Shown here in pieces: positions 18,788 to 28,140 of a stretch of DNA of 64,000 nucleotides (position 1 is its first letter; every line of letters starts with the position of its first letter). This DNA is from Methanobacterium sp. UBA44 (GTDB taxonomy: Archaea > Methanobacteriota > Methanobacteria > Methanobacteriales > Methanobacteriaceae), in NCBI GenBank assembly GCA_002494885.1, contig DACV01000007.1, positions 556,001 to 620,000 of the forward strand, read 5' to 3'. The notes beneath the pieces were generated by a model. It worked only from the letters and a program-made list of their open reading frames with translations, had not been told where the DNA came from and ran no database searches. The translations under genes and the position numbers were made by a program.

Positions 18788-21163
18788 ATGAATGAAATGA
18801 ACGTTAATAAAGAACTATCTGTAGTAGTTATACCAGATACTGTCTTATTACATGAAAACAATATAAACCTCAAAATTGATAAAAAAACCGGGAGCGAAAT
18901 CTACAATCGAGTGGCTAGAGATGATTATTACGGAATTGCTGTTGCTGTTAAAGAAATAGAAGATGAAGTACTGTTTATAGATGATGATCTATACAAAATA
19001 GGAACACTAATCAAAATCAATAAAGTAAAACAGTTAAAGCATTTTTACCATATAAACGTTGATGCTATAGAAAGAGTAGAAATAGAAGAATTTATACCAG
19101 ATGGTAGAAATTACAGGGCAACATACAAACTAATACCAGATATAGTCGATTTAGATCAACAAGATCAGGAAGAAATACTCCAGAATATCAGAGATTTAGT
19201 ATCAGAAATTAGTGAAAACTTTAAAGGTTCCAAAACTTATGTTGACCACATAAATAAACTTAATGACCTTACAAAGGTTATTGCTTATGTATTTCCCTAC
19301 ACCAGATTATCTATGGAAGAAAGACAGGAATTAATGGAAATACGTTCACTAAAGGAAAAAAGTTTAAGATTTCTGGACATTCTGATTGAACAGAAAGAAT
19401 CAATAAAGTTCCAGATGGAAATGGCTGCTAAACTCAATGAAGAAATGAATAAACGAAACCGGGAAAACATGCTTAAAGAGCAGCTTAAAGCTATACAGGA
19501 AGAATTAAACGAATCTGAAGGTGGTGGCGGCAAAAAAGATTACAGGGAACTAATTGAAGAAGCTAATATGCCAGAAGAAGTCAAAAAAGTAGCCTTAGAA
19601 GAGGTAACTAAACTGGAAAGACAGGGCCCTCACAGTTCTGAAGAAAATGTAATCAGAAACTACCTCGAATTAATTGTAAGCCTTCCATGGGGACCAAGCG
19701 AAATTAAAGATATCGACATTGAAGCTGCAAGGAAGTTACTTGATGAACAGCATTACGGACTTAATAAAGTCAAAGATCGTATCATTCAGCACATGACAGT
19801 GATGAAACTTAAAAAGAACAAACAGGGTTCTATCCTATTACTCGTAGGGCCTCCAGGAACTGGTAAAACCAGTTTAGGAAAAAGTATCGCTGAAGCACTG
19901 GAAAGAAAATATGTAAGAATCAGTCTTGGTGGAGTTAAAGACGAGTCTGAAATCAGAGGTCACAGAAGAACCTATCTCGGAGCATTACCTGGTAGAATCA
20001 TTCAGGGAATGAAACGCGCAGGTGAAAGAAATCCAGTATTCATTCTGGATGAAGTGGACAAGTTAATGAGATCCTACAGTGGTGACCCGGCAAGCGCATT
20101 ACTGGAAGTTTTAGATCCAGAACAGAATAACACATTCTCAGATCATTACTTAGAAGTACCATACGACCTATCTGACGTGTTTTTCATTGCAACAGCAAAC
20201 TCTTTAAGAGATATTCCCGGACCGCTAAGAGATCGTATGGAAATCATAGAAATTGGCAGTTACACAAGTCATGAAAAATTCCATATTGCTAAAAATCACC
20301 TTGTAGACCTTGTACTTGAAGATAATGGATTAGATAAAACCCAGCTTCAATTTGAAGATGAATCAATTAACACAATTATCGAAAAATATACAAGAGAAGC
20401 AGGTGTAAGAGGACTTAAGCGTCAGTTATCTGCAGTGGCAAGGGTTGCATCAGAAAAAATCGTGCTTGGTAAAGTGGAATTACCATACGTAATCAAAGAA
20501 GACATGTTATACTCCATTTTAGGACATGAACTTGCCCAAATCAGCCAGGCAGGGAAAAACAACCCTCCAGGAGTTGTTACTGGTTTGGCATGGACTCCTG
20601 TAGGTGGGGATATTCTGTTCATTGAAGGAGCTTTCATGCCTGGAAGCGGTAAATTAACCCTTACAGGTCAGCTCGGTGATGTAATGAAAGAATCAGCAAA
20701 GATTTCTCAAAGCCTGATTCGTTCAAGACTGACAATGAACTTGAAGAACATGGAATTTGATAAAAAGGATTTACACATTCACGTACCTTCAGGTGCAATT
20801 CCAAAGGATGGACCATCTGCTGGTGTAGCCCTTTTAACCACCATAGCATCCCTTGTAACAGGCCTTGAAGTAGATCCAAAGTTGGCTATGACTGGTGAAA
20901 TCTCTCTTAGAGGCGCTGTGCTACCTGTAGGTGGAATTAAAGAAAAAGTACTTGCAGCCCATCGAGCTGGGATAAAGAGGGTTATCCTGCCAAAAAACAA
21001 CAAGAAAGATTTAGACGATATTCCCGAAGACGTTAGAGATGAAATAGAGTTCATCCTTGTAGAAACTGTGGAAGATGTCATAAAAGAAACTATTGGCATT
21101 GAATTACCCAAGCCAGTAATGTTTGAAATGAAATCTGATCCCCTAAAAGGGGCCGGCGCCTAA
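18788..21163 (+). CDS. lon: ATP-dependent protease Lon, bacterial (LonA) type
   Basis: 791 residues, soluble. N-terminal substrate domain (1-~200), coiled region, AAA+ module with GPPGTGKTSLG and FILDEVDKL, and the protease domain with Ser677 (DGPSAG) and Lys720 (GGIKEK). Length and order match bacterial LonA; the common archaeal LonB has membrane helices inserted in the AAA+ module and lacks the long N-domain. Possible ancient acquisition from bacteria. GAGTGATAAT precedes ATG; a strong terminator follows. Confidence 0.95.
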   Translation: MNEMNVNKELSVVVIPDTVLLHENNINLKIDKKTGSEIYNRVARDDYYGIAVAVKEIEDEVLFIDDDLYKIGTLIKINKVKQLKHFYHINVDAIERVEIEEFIPDGRNYRATYKLIPDIVDLDQQDQEEILQNIRDLVSEISENFKGSKTYVDHINKLNDLTKVIAYVFPYTRLSMEERQELMEIRSLKEKSLRFLDILIEQKESIKFQMEMAAKLNEEMNKRNRENMLKEQLKAIQEELNESEGGGGKKDYRELIEEANMPEEVKKVALEEVTKLERQGPHSSEENVIRNYLELIVSLPWGPSEIKDIDIEAARKLLDEQHYGLNKVKDRIIQHMTVMKLKKNKQGSILLLVGPPGTGKTSLGKSIAEALERKYVRISLGGVKDESEIRGHRRTYLGALPGRIIQGMKRAGERNPVFILDEVDKLMRSYSGDPASALLEVLDPEQNNTFSDHYLEVPYDLSDVFFIATANSLRDIPGPLRDRMEIIEIGSYTSHEKFHIAKNHLVDLVLEDNGLDKTQLQFEDESINTIIEKYTREAGVRGLKRQLSAVARVASEKIVLGKVELPYVIKEDMLYSILGHELAQISQAGKNNPPGVVTGLAWTPVGGDILFIEGAFMPGSGKLTLTGQLGDVMKESAKISQSLIRSRLTMNLKNMEFDKKDLHIHVPSGAIPKDGPSAGVALLTTIASLVTGLEVDPKLAMTGEISLRGAVLPVGGIKEKVLAAHRAGIKRVILPKNNKKDLDDIPEDVRDEIEFILVETVEDVIKETIGIELPKPVMFEMKSDPLKGAGA

Positions 21164-21185
21164 ATAATATAATCAGAATTTCTTC

Positions 21186-21224
21186 ATATCTAACCTCAAA
21201 AATTTGGGGTTAGATATCTTTTTT
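21186..21224 (+). terminator. hairpin plus T-run after lon
   Basis: ATATCTAACCTC pairs with GGGGTTAGATAT (12 pairs, one G-T) around an eight-base loop, followed directly by CTTTTTT. A good intrinsic-type terminator 23 bases after the lon stop. Confidence 0.8.
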
Positions 21225-21390
21225 AAATTATTTTTTGTCTAATTTATTAAAAATATCTTTATTATATTGATTCATTACCTCATTTTTATTTTTAATTTCT
21301 TCAAGAACTTAATGTTATTTATATAATCAAATTAACATAAAATAAATTGTACATTAACCAATAAACCTTGTCTAGTAGAGGTGGAAAATC

Positions 21391-22005
21391 ATGGTTTCAA
21401 ATGAAGAAATAAAAAGAAGGCTTGAATTAAAAAGAAAAGGTTTAGATCTGGATGAGGAATTAAGTTCTATAGATAAAAATGTTCAAAGTAGACCCGACCC
21501 ATTACCCTCCAGAGAAAAGAAGATTGCATGCCCTGAATGTGGAACCAGAAATCTGCAGACTTCAAAATTCTGTATTACGTGTGGAACTGAATTAAGAAAA
21601 AAAGCTAAACCTTCAAATGTACCTGTTGAATCGAAATCAGAAATTTTAACAGATTCTGGAGAAAAAAAGGAAATTAAATCCAATACTCTTATCTGTCCAG
21701 AATGCGAGACAAAAAATGTAGACACTTCCAGATTTTGCATTGGGTGTGGCAAAAATTTAAAGGATACTGCATCTGAAGTTGTAGAAGAAACTTCCATAAA
21801 AACCGATTCTTTAGAAGTATCTGAAAAAATTGAGGATAACCATAAAAGAATTGAGTTATTAGAAGAAGAAAGCGCAGATTTTGAATCTGAAGAAGAAGAT
21901 TTATTCGAGGAAATCAAAAAAGCAAAAGAACTACTGAATATAGGTGCAATAACAGAAGAAGAATTCATGAAAATTAAAAATAAATATTTAAAACAATTTG
22001 AGTGA
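21391..22005 (+). CDS. double zinc-ribbon protein with C-terminal SHOCT-like domain
   Basis: 204 residues. Two ribbons (CPECGTRNLQTSKFCITCG; CPECETKNVDTSRFCIGCG), an acidic linker and a final DLFEEIKKAKELLNIGAITE-EEFMKIKNKYL, which fits the SHOCT oligomerisation motif. No membrane helix. GAGGTGG site before ATG at 21391. Probably a cytoplasmic adaptor; partner unknown. Confidence 0.8.
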   Translation: MVSNEEIKRRLELKRKGLDLDEELSSIDKNVQSRPDPLPSREKKIACPECGTRNLQTSKFCITCGTELRKKAKPSNVPVESKSEILTDSGEKKEIKSNTLICPECETKNVDTSRFCIGCGKNLKDTASEVVEETSIKTDSLEVSEKIEDNHKRIELLEEESADFESEEEDLFEEIKKAKELLNIGAITEEEFMKIKNKYLKQFE

Positions 22006-22660
22006 TGCGGAGATTTTTTTTAAACATAATTCAGCTAAATTTACTTTTAATATCCATTTAGTCTTTTTTTTAGAATATTTTATTTATTTTCATGATATTT
22101 TTGAAGTTATTATGATTTTAGAACTTTCCCCTAACTTCAGCATGTTTGTAGTATTGGAGGGAAGTTATGGATCATCCCCGTTTTTTCATAACTTCAATTA
22201 TTATATTTATCCTTATTAGTAATAAATATTTTGTATTAATATTATTTTTTTAGATTAAAAAAATATCAAATTAAATTACTTCTTTTTAAAATATTATAAT
22301 TATTATTAAGGAATATAATTACTTAAAAATTTAAAATGAATATAATGTAAGGCTCTGAGTAGCTTATATTGATAATAATTAATTAATATATGTTTTAATT
22401 CATTATAATCAATTCAATAAACTATTTTTTTTCTTAAGACTCATTATACTTTTCAAATAAATTATAAATAGAGATATAATTTCCTATTATATATTTTTTT
22501 TAGATAATATGGTTTTTAGGCATATTGTTCTCCATTATACGTTTATGTGGATTTAATCCAGTAAAGAAGATATATAAAAAAAATTAGTAATAAATAATGT
22601 TAAATAAATAATAAAATATATCTGCTTTAAAAACAATATAAATAATAGAGATGATTTAAC
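22006..22660. other. 655-base gene-free region
   Basis: No gene seen. It holds a 35-base hairpin at 22161-22195 (listed separately) and otherwise very AT-rich DNA. Confidence 0.45.
22161..22195. repeat. perfect 9-bp inverted repeat, 17-base loop
   Basis: GAAGTTATG and CATAACTTC around a loop that itself contains CCCCG and a T-run. It is more than 150 bases from the nearest gene end. It could be a terminator of an unseen small RNA. Confidence 0.4.
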
Positions 22661-23905
22661 ATGGATGAAATCAGTGAATCCCCCTTAAAAGCCTCTATAA
22701 CTAAATCAGGGAACAAATACAGGGAAATTTTCTACCAATCCCCAGTAGGAATTATTTTCTATAATAAAGAAGGTTATGCAATAAAAGCCAATAAGTCTGC
22801 CATCGAAATCACAGGAATTAAAAATTATGAAGGAATTTTAGGGCATAACTTATTTGATAATCCTACTATTGGAGATAAAAAAGAAGAATTAATGGAAAAA
22901 AGTACCATAAAATTCCGGGCACCCCTTAATTTTGTTCTAATCAACGGTAATGGCTACCATTATCCAGACAAAAATAGATCTTGCACTTTAGATAATATCA
23001 TTTCTGTTACAGATTTTGGTTTTTTGGTACAGATTCAGGATATTTCCCAGTGTAACATAAGATTACAAAAATTAATGGACGAAGATCTAAAACTTGCCCA
23101 AGATCATCTGGAAGAAATAATAGAAGAAAGAACATTAGAGCTTGAAAAAGATTATAATGCTTTAAAAAGTAATGAATTGAAATTAAAAGAAATGATTGAG
23201 GAACTAAAGCGTTCTAATAAAGAATTAAAAAGTTTTGCTTACATTACAAGCCATGATTTACAGGAGCCACTTAGAACTATTTCCAGCTATGCTGAGCTTC
23301 TTAAAAGGCGTTACGAAGGACAGTTAGATGAAGATGCTGATGATTTTATTGAGTATATGGTTGATGGAACATCCCGCATGCAGCAGATGATTAAAGTCCT
23401 CCTGGATTATTCTCGGATAGGAACACAGGGCAAAAAATTTGAAAAATTTAATGTAGAGGAAGCATTTAATAATGCACTATCAAATCTTCAATTGAGGATT
23501 GAAGAATCTAATGCAGAAATAACTCATGATACGCTTCCAGAGGTGATGGGTGATCTTAATCAGATTTGTAGAGTCTTTCAAAACCTGATAAACAATGGAT
23601 TAAAGTTCCATAAGAAAAATATTCCTCCTCAGATTCACGTTTCAGCTAAAAAAAATGGAACCATGTGGATTTTTTCTATAAAGGATAATGGAATAGGGAT
23701 AGAAAATCAATATAAAAATAAAGTTTTTGAAGTTTTTAAAAGATTACACACCATGGATGAATATCCCGGCTCTGGAATCAGTCTGGCCATCGTTAAAAGA
23801 ATAATTGATCGTCATGGTGGTCGCGTTTGGGTTAAATCAGATTTAGGAGTTGGTTCTACTTTTTATTTTACAATTCCCATTAAAAGTCCATTAAATAGAG
23901 AATAA
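22661..23905 (+). CDS. PAS-domain histidine kinase
   Basis: 414 residues. One PAS sensor (about 20-130), a coiled coil (140-190), HisKA with phospho-accepting His198 (SHDLQEPLRT) and a C-terminal HATPase: N-box NLINNGLKFHKK, G1 DNGIGIENQYK, F-box VFEVFKRLH, G2 GSGISLAIV. No membrane helices, so it senses a cytoplasmic signal. No response regulator is adjacent; a single-domain receiver lies at 54013. A C-terminal relic of a similar kinase is at 35910-36070. Confidence 0.92.
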   Translation: MDEISESPLKASITKSGNKYREIFYQSPVGIIFYNKEGYAIKANKSAIEITGIKNYEGILGHNLFDNPTIGDKKEELMEKSTIKFRAPLNFVLINGNGYHYPDKNRSCTLDNIISVTDFGFLVQIQDISQCNIRLQKLMDEDLKLAQDHLEEIIEERTLELEKDYNALKSNELKLKEMIEELKRSNKELKSFAYITSHDLQEPLRTISSYAELLKRRYEGQLDEDADDFIEYMVDGTSRMQQMIKVLLDYSRIGTQGKKFEKFNVEEAFNNALSNLQLRIEESNAEITHDTLPEVMGDLNQICRVFQNLINNGLKFHKKNIPPQIHVSAKKNGTMWIFSIKDNGIGIENQYKNKVFEVFKRLHTMDEYPGSGISLAIVKRIIDRHGGRVWVKSDLGVGSTFYFTIPIKSPLNRE

Positions 23906-23969
23906 GCATAATGATACAATGTTTAAATATAATACGATATAATAATTAAGACTTCCTCAGGTGATAAGT

Positions 23970-24173
23970 ATGGATTTAGAGAGAAAAACTAATAAAATAT
24001 TGGTAAAAATAGAAAAGAGAGATGATGGAATGCATGTTAAAATACCAGATGCAATAGTTAAATTTCTGGATCTTAAAGGTGACGAATTTTTAGAAATTAG
24101 GGGCAAAATAAAAGGAGTCACTGGAGAAAAGAGGAAAATTGGCATGAAAGTAACAGATGTTGTAGAAGGTTGA
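23970..24173 (+). CDS. small AbrB-like protein
   Basis: 67 residues. KILVKIEKRDDGMHVKIPDA-IVKFLDLKGDEFLEIRG has the swapped-hairpin look of AbrB/MazE N-terminal DNA-binding proteins but is divergent. ATG at 23970 follows CAGGTGATAAGT. It starts 64 bases after the histidine kinase and may be co-transcribed. Confidence 0.55.
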   Translation: MDLERKTNKILVKIEKRDDGMHVKIPDAIVKFLDLKGDEFLEIRGKIKGVTGEKRKIGMKVTDVVEG

Positions 24174-24274
24174 TAATTAAATTCTTTTAGGTTATTATTT
24201 CAAATATCTTATTATTATTCATCAATGTATGTAGATTTATCCAATCTATTGTTTGAATTTGTTTAAAAAGAATT

Positions 24275-24541
24275 TTATTTAGCTGACATTTTAATATGAT
24301 TAATCTCTTCTGATACCTTCAATAAGTTATTGGTTAATTGTTCTAATATATCAGCCACATTAGATTCTGTGATTTCTTCAAGATGTGGTTCATAGGCCGT
24401 AGTATATACTTTTAGCTTTTCATTAGCGTAATTCTCCCTATTATACCTCATTATATATTCTAATCCAGATTGAAGTTCTTCATACGCATTTATTTGTCCT
24501 AAAAGTTCTTTTTTCTTATTGTTTAATTCTTCTAAGTCCAT
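24275..24541 (-). CDS. small helical protein of unknown function
   Basis: 88 residues, helical, with two coiled-coil-prone halves (LEELNNKKKELLGQINAYEE; ILEQLTNNLLKVSEEINHI). GGGGGAGGAATGGTTT precedes the ATG. Not recognised. Confidence 0.55.
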   Translation of the reverse strand: MDLEELNNKKKELLGQINAYEELQSGLEYIMRYNRENYANEKLKVYTTAYEPHLEEITESNVADILEQLTNNLLKVSEEINHIKMSAK

Positions 24542-24840
24542 AAACCATTCCTCCCCCTAACAATTAAAAATTCAATAACATTGTTAAATATTGTTTGAAG
24601 TTATCTTTTAAAGATTTAAAGCCCATTAATTATTTAAATTACAATTTATCCAATCTTGGAATATTAAAACCCAAAACAAGATTTTAAAATAAATTATATA
24701 CTTTATTTATGTCTTTATTAATTTAAATAATTATGCAATTTTACATCAAACATGATAATTGTTAATAATTTTTATTATGCAAATTGAAACATTCAATTAA
24801 TTATGGGAAAAATAGGAATTATGGAAATCCATAAATTAAT

Positions 24841-25269
24841 TTAATCATTTTTAGTCAGTTTATTTAACCATTTATCTGAAATTTCACTTTCACTATTAAT
24901 GCACCTGTTATCTGGCTGTATACAGTCATTTTGTATCTGTTCATTCCCCAGATTAACTGCCATTGAACATCCCCTATTCAAAAGTGTCACTACTGTAAAA
25001 TGTCCATAATGCAGCTTCCAATGATTTAACTACGTATCTTCATCCTTCTATTTCTGGAGGATTCTTTCTTTAAAGATCCCCATACAACTTTATCTATTTT
25101 GGACAATTGTCCCAGTAGCCAGAAATAGGACGGTAACTTTGATATAACATTTCCTCCTTTGAATGTCCTATAATTGCGCCAAATATGATACCTGACATGT
25201 ATTTAGATGCATCTACAGTTAAGATATTTCCATGGTTTGTGCGTGAACTATCTCCTACTTTATGGCATC
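24841..25269 (-). pseudogene. ADP-ribosylglycohydrolase relic
   Basis: Decayed 3' part of an ADP-ribosylglycohydrolase gene in at least three frames. In order: DAIK, frameshift, GDSSRTNHGN, TVDASKYMSGIIFGAIIG, HSKEEMLYQSYRPISGYW, then KSLEAALWTFYSSDTFE, stop and frameshift, GCSMAVNLG, and ESEISDKWLNKL before the final stop at 24841. Spacing and motifs match the family (GDSSRTTHG, EAALWAFY, AVNLGDDADT, IPxxWLxKL), but the metal-binding D-D-A-D-T segment is ruined. The 5' half is gone. Confidence 0.85.
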
Positions 25270-25365
25270 AACCGAATTTGAAAATGTTAATATAATCTTT
25301 TTATATAAAGCTGTATCTACTATTATTCAAAGATTCCAGGAGATAAATTTAAGGGGTTTTAGATA

Positions 25366-26556
25366 ATGGATAAAGTACCTTTAAATGAACTTAAAAACCG
25401 TTTAAAACGTTTTAAAATGGAGATGAGCGTATTTAATCCAGACTGGGAGATAGCAGTTATTTTCAGCAAGATAAATCTTTATTATTTTACTGGCACAATG
25501 CAGGATGGGATGCTGATGATTCCCAGAGATGATGAAGCAACATTTTGGGTGCGAAGAAGCTATGAAAGAGCTCTGGATGAATCATCATTTGGAAAAATAG
25601 AACATATGAACAGTTTTCGTGACGCGGCAAAATCTAAAAATAGCATTCCAGATACTGTGTATCTTGAAACTGAAACAGTTCCATTGGCTTTCTATCAGAG
25701 ATTCCAGAAACATTTCCCTTTTAAAAATTTTGAGCCCGCAGATGATTCTATTGCTGCAGTAAGAGCTATAAAAAGTGAATATGAGCTTCAATTAATGAGA
25801 AAATCAGGTGAAATTCATCAGCACGTACTGGAGGATATTGTGCCTGAATTACTAATTGAAGGAATTAGCGAAGCAGATTTGGGTGCAGAACTGTATAAAG
25901 TTATGGTAAAAGAAGGACATCATGGAATAACGCGTTTCGGTATGTTTGATACAGAGATGCTCCTTGGACACATTGGCTTTGGTGATAGTTCAATATATCC
26001 AACCTATTTTGACGGTGCAAGTGGGACCAGAGGTTTAAGCCCTGCTGTACCCCTCCTTGGAAGCCGTGAAAGAAAACTGAGGATAGGTGATCTTGTATAC
26101 ATTGATATTGGCTGTGGAGTTGAAGGTTATAACACAGATAAAACCGTTACCTACATGTTTGGTCAATCACTACCAGAGTATGCCATAGATTTCCATAATA
26201 AATGTGTGGAAATACAAAATGAAATCACCTCAATGTTAAAACCTGGCTCTATACCCTCCGAAATTTACAGAACAATAATGAATAACCTTGATGATGAATT
26301 TAAAAAGCACTTTATGGGCTTTGGAAATCGAAAGGTTAAGTTTCTGGGCCATGGAATAGGTTTATTAATTGATGAACTACCTGTAATAGCAGAAAAGTTT
26401 GATATGGCCTTGCAAGAAGGAATGGTATTGGCAATTGAACCTAAAAGAGGAATTAAAAATATTGGAATGGTCGGAATAGAAAATACGTTTATTGTAACCC
26501 CCAGTGGCGGGGAATGTATCACAGGACACAGTAAGGGTTTGATCCCTGTTTTTTAA
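25366..26556 (+). CDS. M24-family metallopeptidase (Xaa-Pro peptidase-like)
   Basis: 396 residues with an N-terminal creatinase-like domain (1-~140) and a pita-bread domain. The five metal ligands are in place: Asp in VYIDIGCG, Asp in YNTDKTV, His in LGHGIGL, Glu in AIEPKRG and Glu in GIENTFIV. The family removes residues before proline; some relatives are non-peptidase hydrolases, so the exact substrate is open. A weak AAGGGG lies upstream of ATG. Confidence 0.88.
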   Translation: MDKVPLNELKNRLKRFKMEMSVFNPDWEIAVIFSKINLYYFTGTMQDGMLMIPRDDEATFWVRRSYERALDESSFGKIEHMNSFRDAAKSKNSIPDTVYLETETVPLAFYQRFQKHFPFKNFEPADDSIAAVRAIKSEYELQLMRKSGEIHQHVLEDIVPELLIEGISEADLGAELYKVMVKEGHHGITRFGMFDTEMLLGHIGFGDSSIYPTYFDGASGTRGLSPAVPLLGSRERKLRIGDLVYIDIGCGVEGYNTDKTVTYMFGQSLPEYAIDFHNKCVEIQNEITSMLKPGSIPSEIYRTIMNNLDDEFKKHFMGFGNRKVKFLGHGIGLLIDELPVIAEKFDMALQEGMVLAIEPKRGIKNIGMVGIENTFIVTPSGGECITGHSKGLIPVF

Positions 26557-26944
26557 GTTACTGTTCTTTCTATTCCTTCAATGTAACGAATTTCAGACTC
26601 CCTGAACCTTGCAGCGAACATTTTATTTTTTTTAAATCTTCATTATAGAAATACTTTTGAGCTAACCCCGATCATCCAGTTGTATATTACCTCTAATTCA
26701 AGAAGATTATCTTCGTTACGATAAATATATGCTTGAACCATTTATTTTACGATTACCGGTGTTATTGTCATAAACATGTTTTCATTTTTCATAATCTTCA
26801 ATCTCATACAAGCACATGCTTCATGAATTCACCCATTTTAGTAGAAATCATTTAACACGTATTTTACGATAAATAAGCATTATGATTAAGTTAAAATTAA
26901 AAATAAGTGAAATACAAAAAAAACTTTAAATGAGCCTCCAATCT
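26557..26944. other. intergenic region, possibly a decayed reverse-strand gene
   Basis: Between about 26575 and 26745 the reverse strand reads MVQAYIYRNEDNLLELEVIY, then stops, then MFAARFRESEIRYIEGIER. The composition looks coding, but I do not recognise a family, and no ribosome-binding site or full frame is present. Confidence 0.3.
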
Positions 26945-27736
26945 TTATAGTTTCAAACCATCAACAGCATTTAAATAAGCCTTAGCATGTCTCATTGTAT
27001 CATCATAAGATTCATAAAGAAATGTTTCATATACAACAGCCGGAGTTCCTCCATTAATTAGTGGAATTGTGACATATTTAGGGCTTGTTTGAGAAGGAGG
27101 GTTGTAATATACAAAGCCGGGCAATCCTTCCTTTAATTTAAGTGCAATAGATTTAGACCTGCCGTCTTCTGATGGGGCGAATACAAACCACTTCTCCTTA
27201 TAGTTTCCACGATTAGAGTGTATATCTAAAGCTAAGTTATAATTACCATTGATTATGTGGGGTACGACAAATTTATTGGCCAGTAACTGACCATTCATCC
27301 TTCCTTTATCATAATCCTTCGCATTTTGAGTAACAGTAACCCTGTAAATATAGTAACAATAATTTAGTGATTTATCGCTGCTTTTTATTGATTCCACCAT
27401 TGCTTTATGTGAACTGGACTCAAGAGGATGTACACCAACTATAACTGCGATTTTAACTGGAGAATTTGGATTACCAAATGGCCCCTCAACAGTTACTCTG
27501 CCGTAATCAGTGCTTCCAAGACTTCTGGATTCAGGAGAAATATTAGAACTTTTATTAGAATTATTAGGAGTTTCTAAATCCTGACTATTTGTGCCTGAAT
27601 TAATAGAGGTGTCATTCTTAATGATACCATTAGGATAAATTCTTTCTGTATTAATTAAATAAAAGGTTGATGCAGCTGCACCTAAAAAGATGAGAATTAA
27701 TACAGCCCCAATTATAATTTTGTTTCTTTTTTCCAT
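26945..27736 (-). CDS. membrane-anchored M14-like zinc peptidase
   Basis: 263 residues. N-terminal anchor (7-27), an Asn/Ser linker, then a compact catalytic domain. GVHPLESS supplies an HxxE pair, LDIHSNRG a later His and VVYETF a Glu, the layout of zinc carboxypeptidases (M14/AstE type). The active site faces outside, so a pseudomurein peptide is an attractive substrate (inference). GAGGTTTAAAAG precedes ATG. Confidence 0.65.
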   Translation of the reverse strand: MEKRNKIIIGAVLILIFLGAAASTFYLINTERIYPNGIIKNDTSINSGTNSQDLETPNNSNKSSNISPESRSLGSTDYGRVTVEGPFGNPNSPVKIAVIVGVHPLESSSHKAMVESIKSSDKSLNYCYYIYRVTVTQNAKDYDKGRMNGQLLANKFVVPHIINGNYNLALDIHSNRGNYKEKWFVFAPSEDGRSKSIALKLKEGLPGFVYYNPPSQTSPKYVTIPLINGGTPAVVYETFLYESYDDTMRHAKAYLNAVDGLKL

Positions 27737-28140
27737 CTTTTAAACCTCAGTGACCCTGACTCGCTATTTTTCCAAATACCCCAAGATTTATAGGGTGTCA
27801 AATTGTAAAAACTTTTTTCTATATGTTTTTCAATTAAATCTCCTTATTTAAGTACTTATGTCTTAAAAAAATAAGTAAAATTAGATTTTTACATGCAAAA
27901 TCGCATTCTGGGAAATTTTATCAACCGCCATTATGCTTCAAAGATATTAAATTTTATAAATCCCGGGAAGTCCATAGTTAATAGAGAAATTTTTATGTTT
28001 TTTACTTTTTGATCATAGAATCGCTATATCATCAGTCTGATTTCAACATAATATTCCATTATATGGAACCAAAATAAAAATTCTACGAAAAGATTTCCCT
28101 GAATAAGAATTTATAATTTAAATTTCAAATCCAAAATCAT
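27737..28140. other. intergenic region with a palindrome
   Basis: No gene seen. TTCCAT and ATGGAA with three bases between lie at 28054-28068. The role is unknown; it lies downstream of the ACT/metallo-beta-lactamase gene end, so a regulator site for that gene is unlikely. Confidence 0.35.

Noticed and set aside
20422..21111. Antisense frames opposite lon
   Set aside because: Shadows of the well-conserved protease domain.
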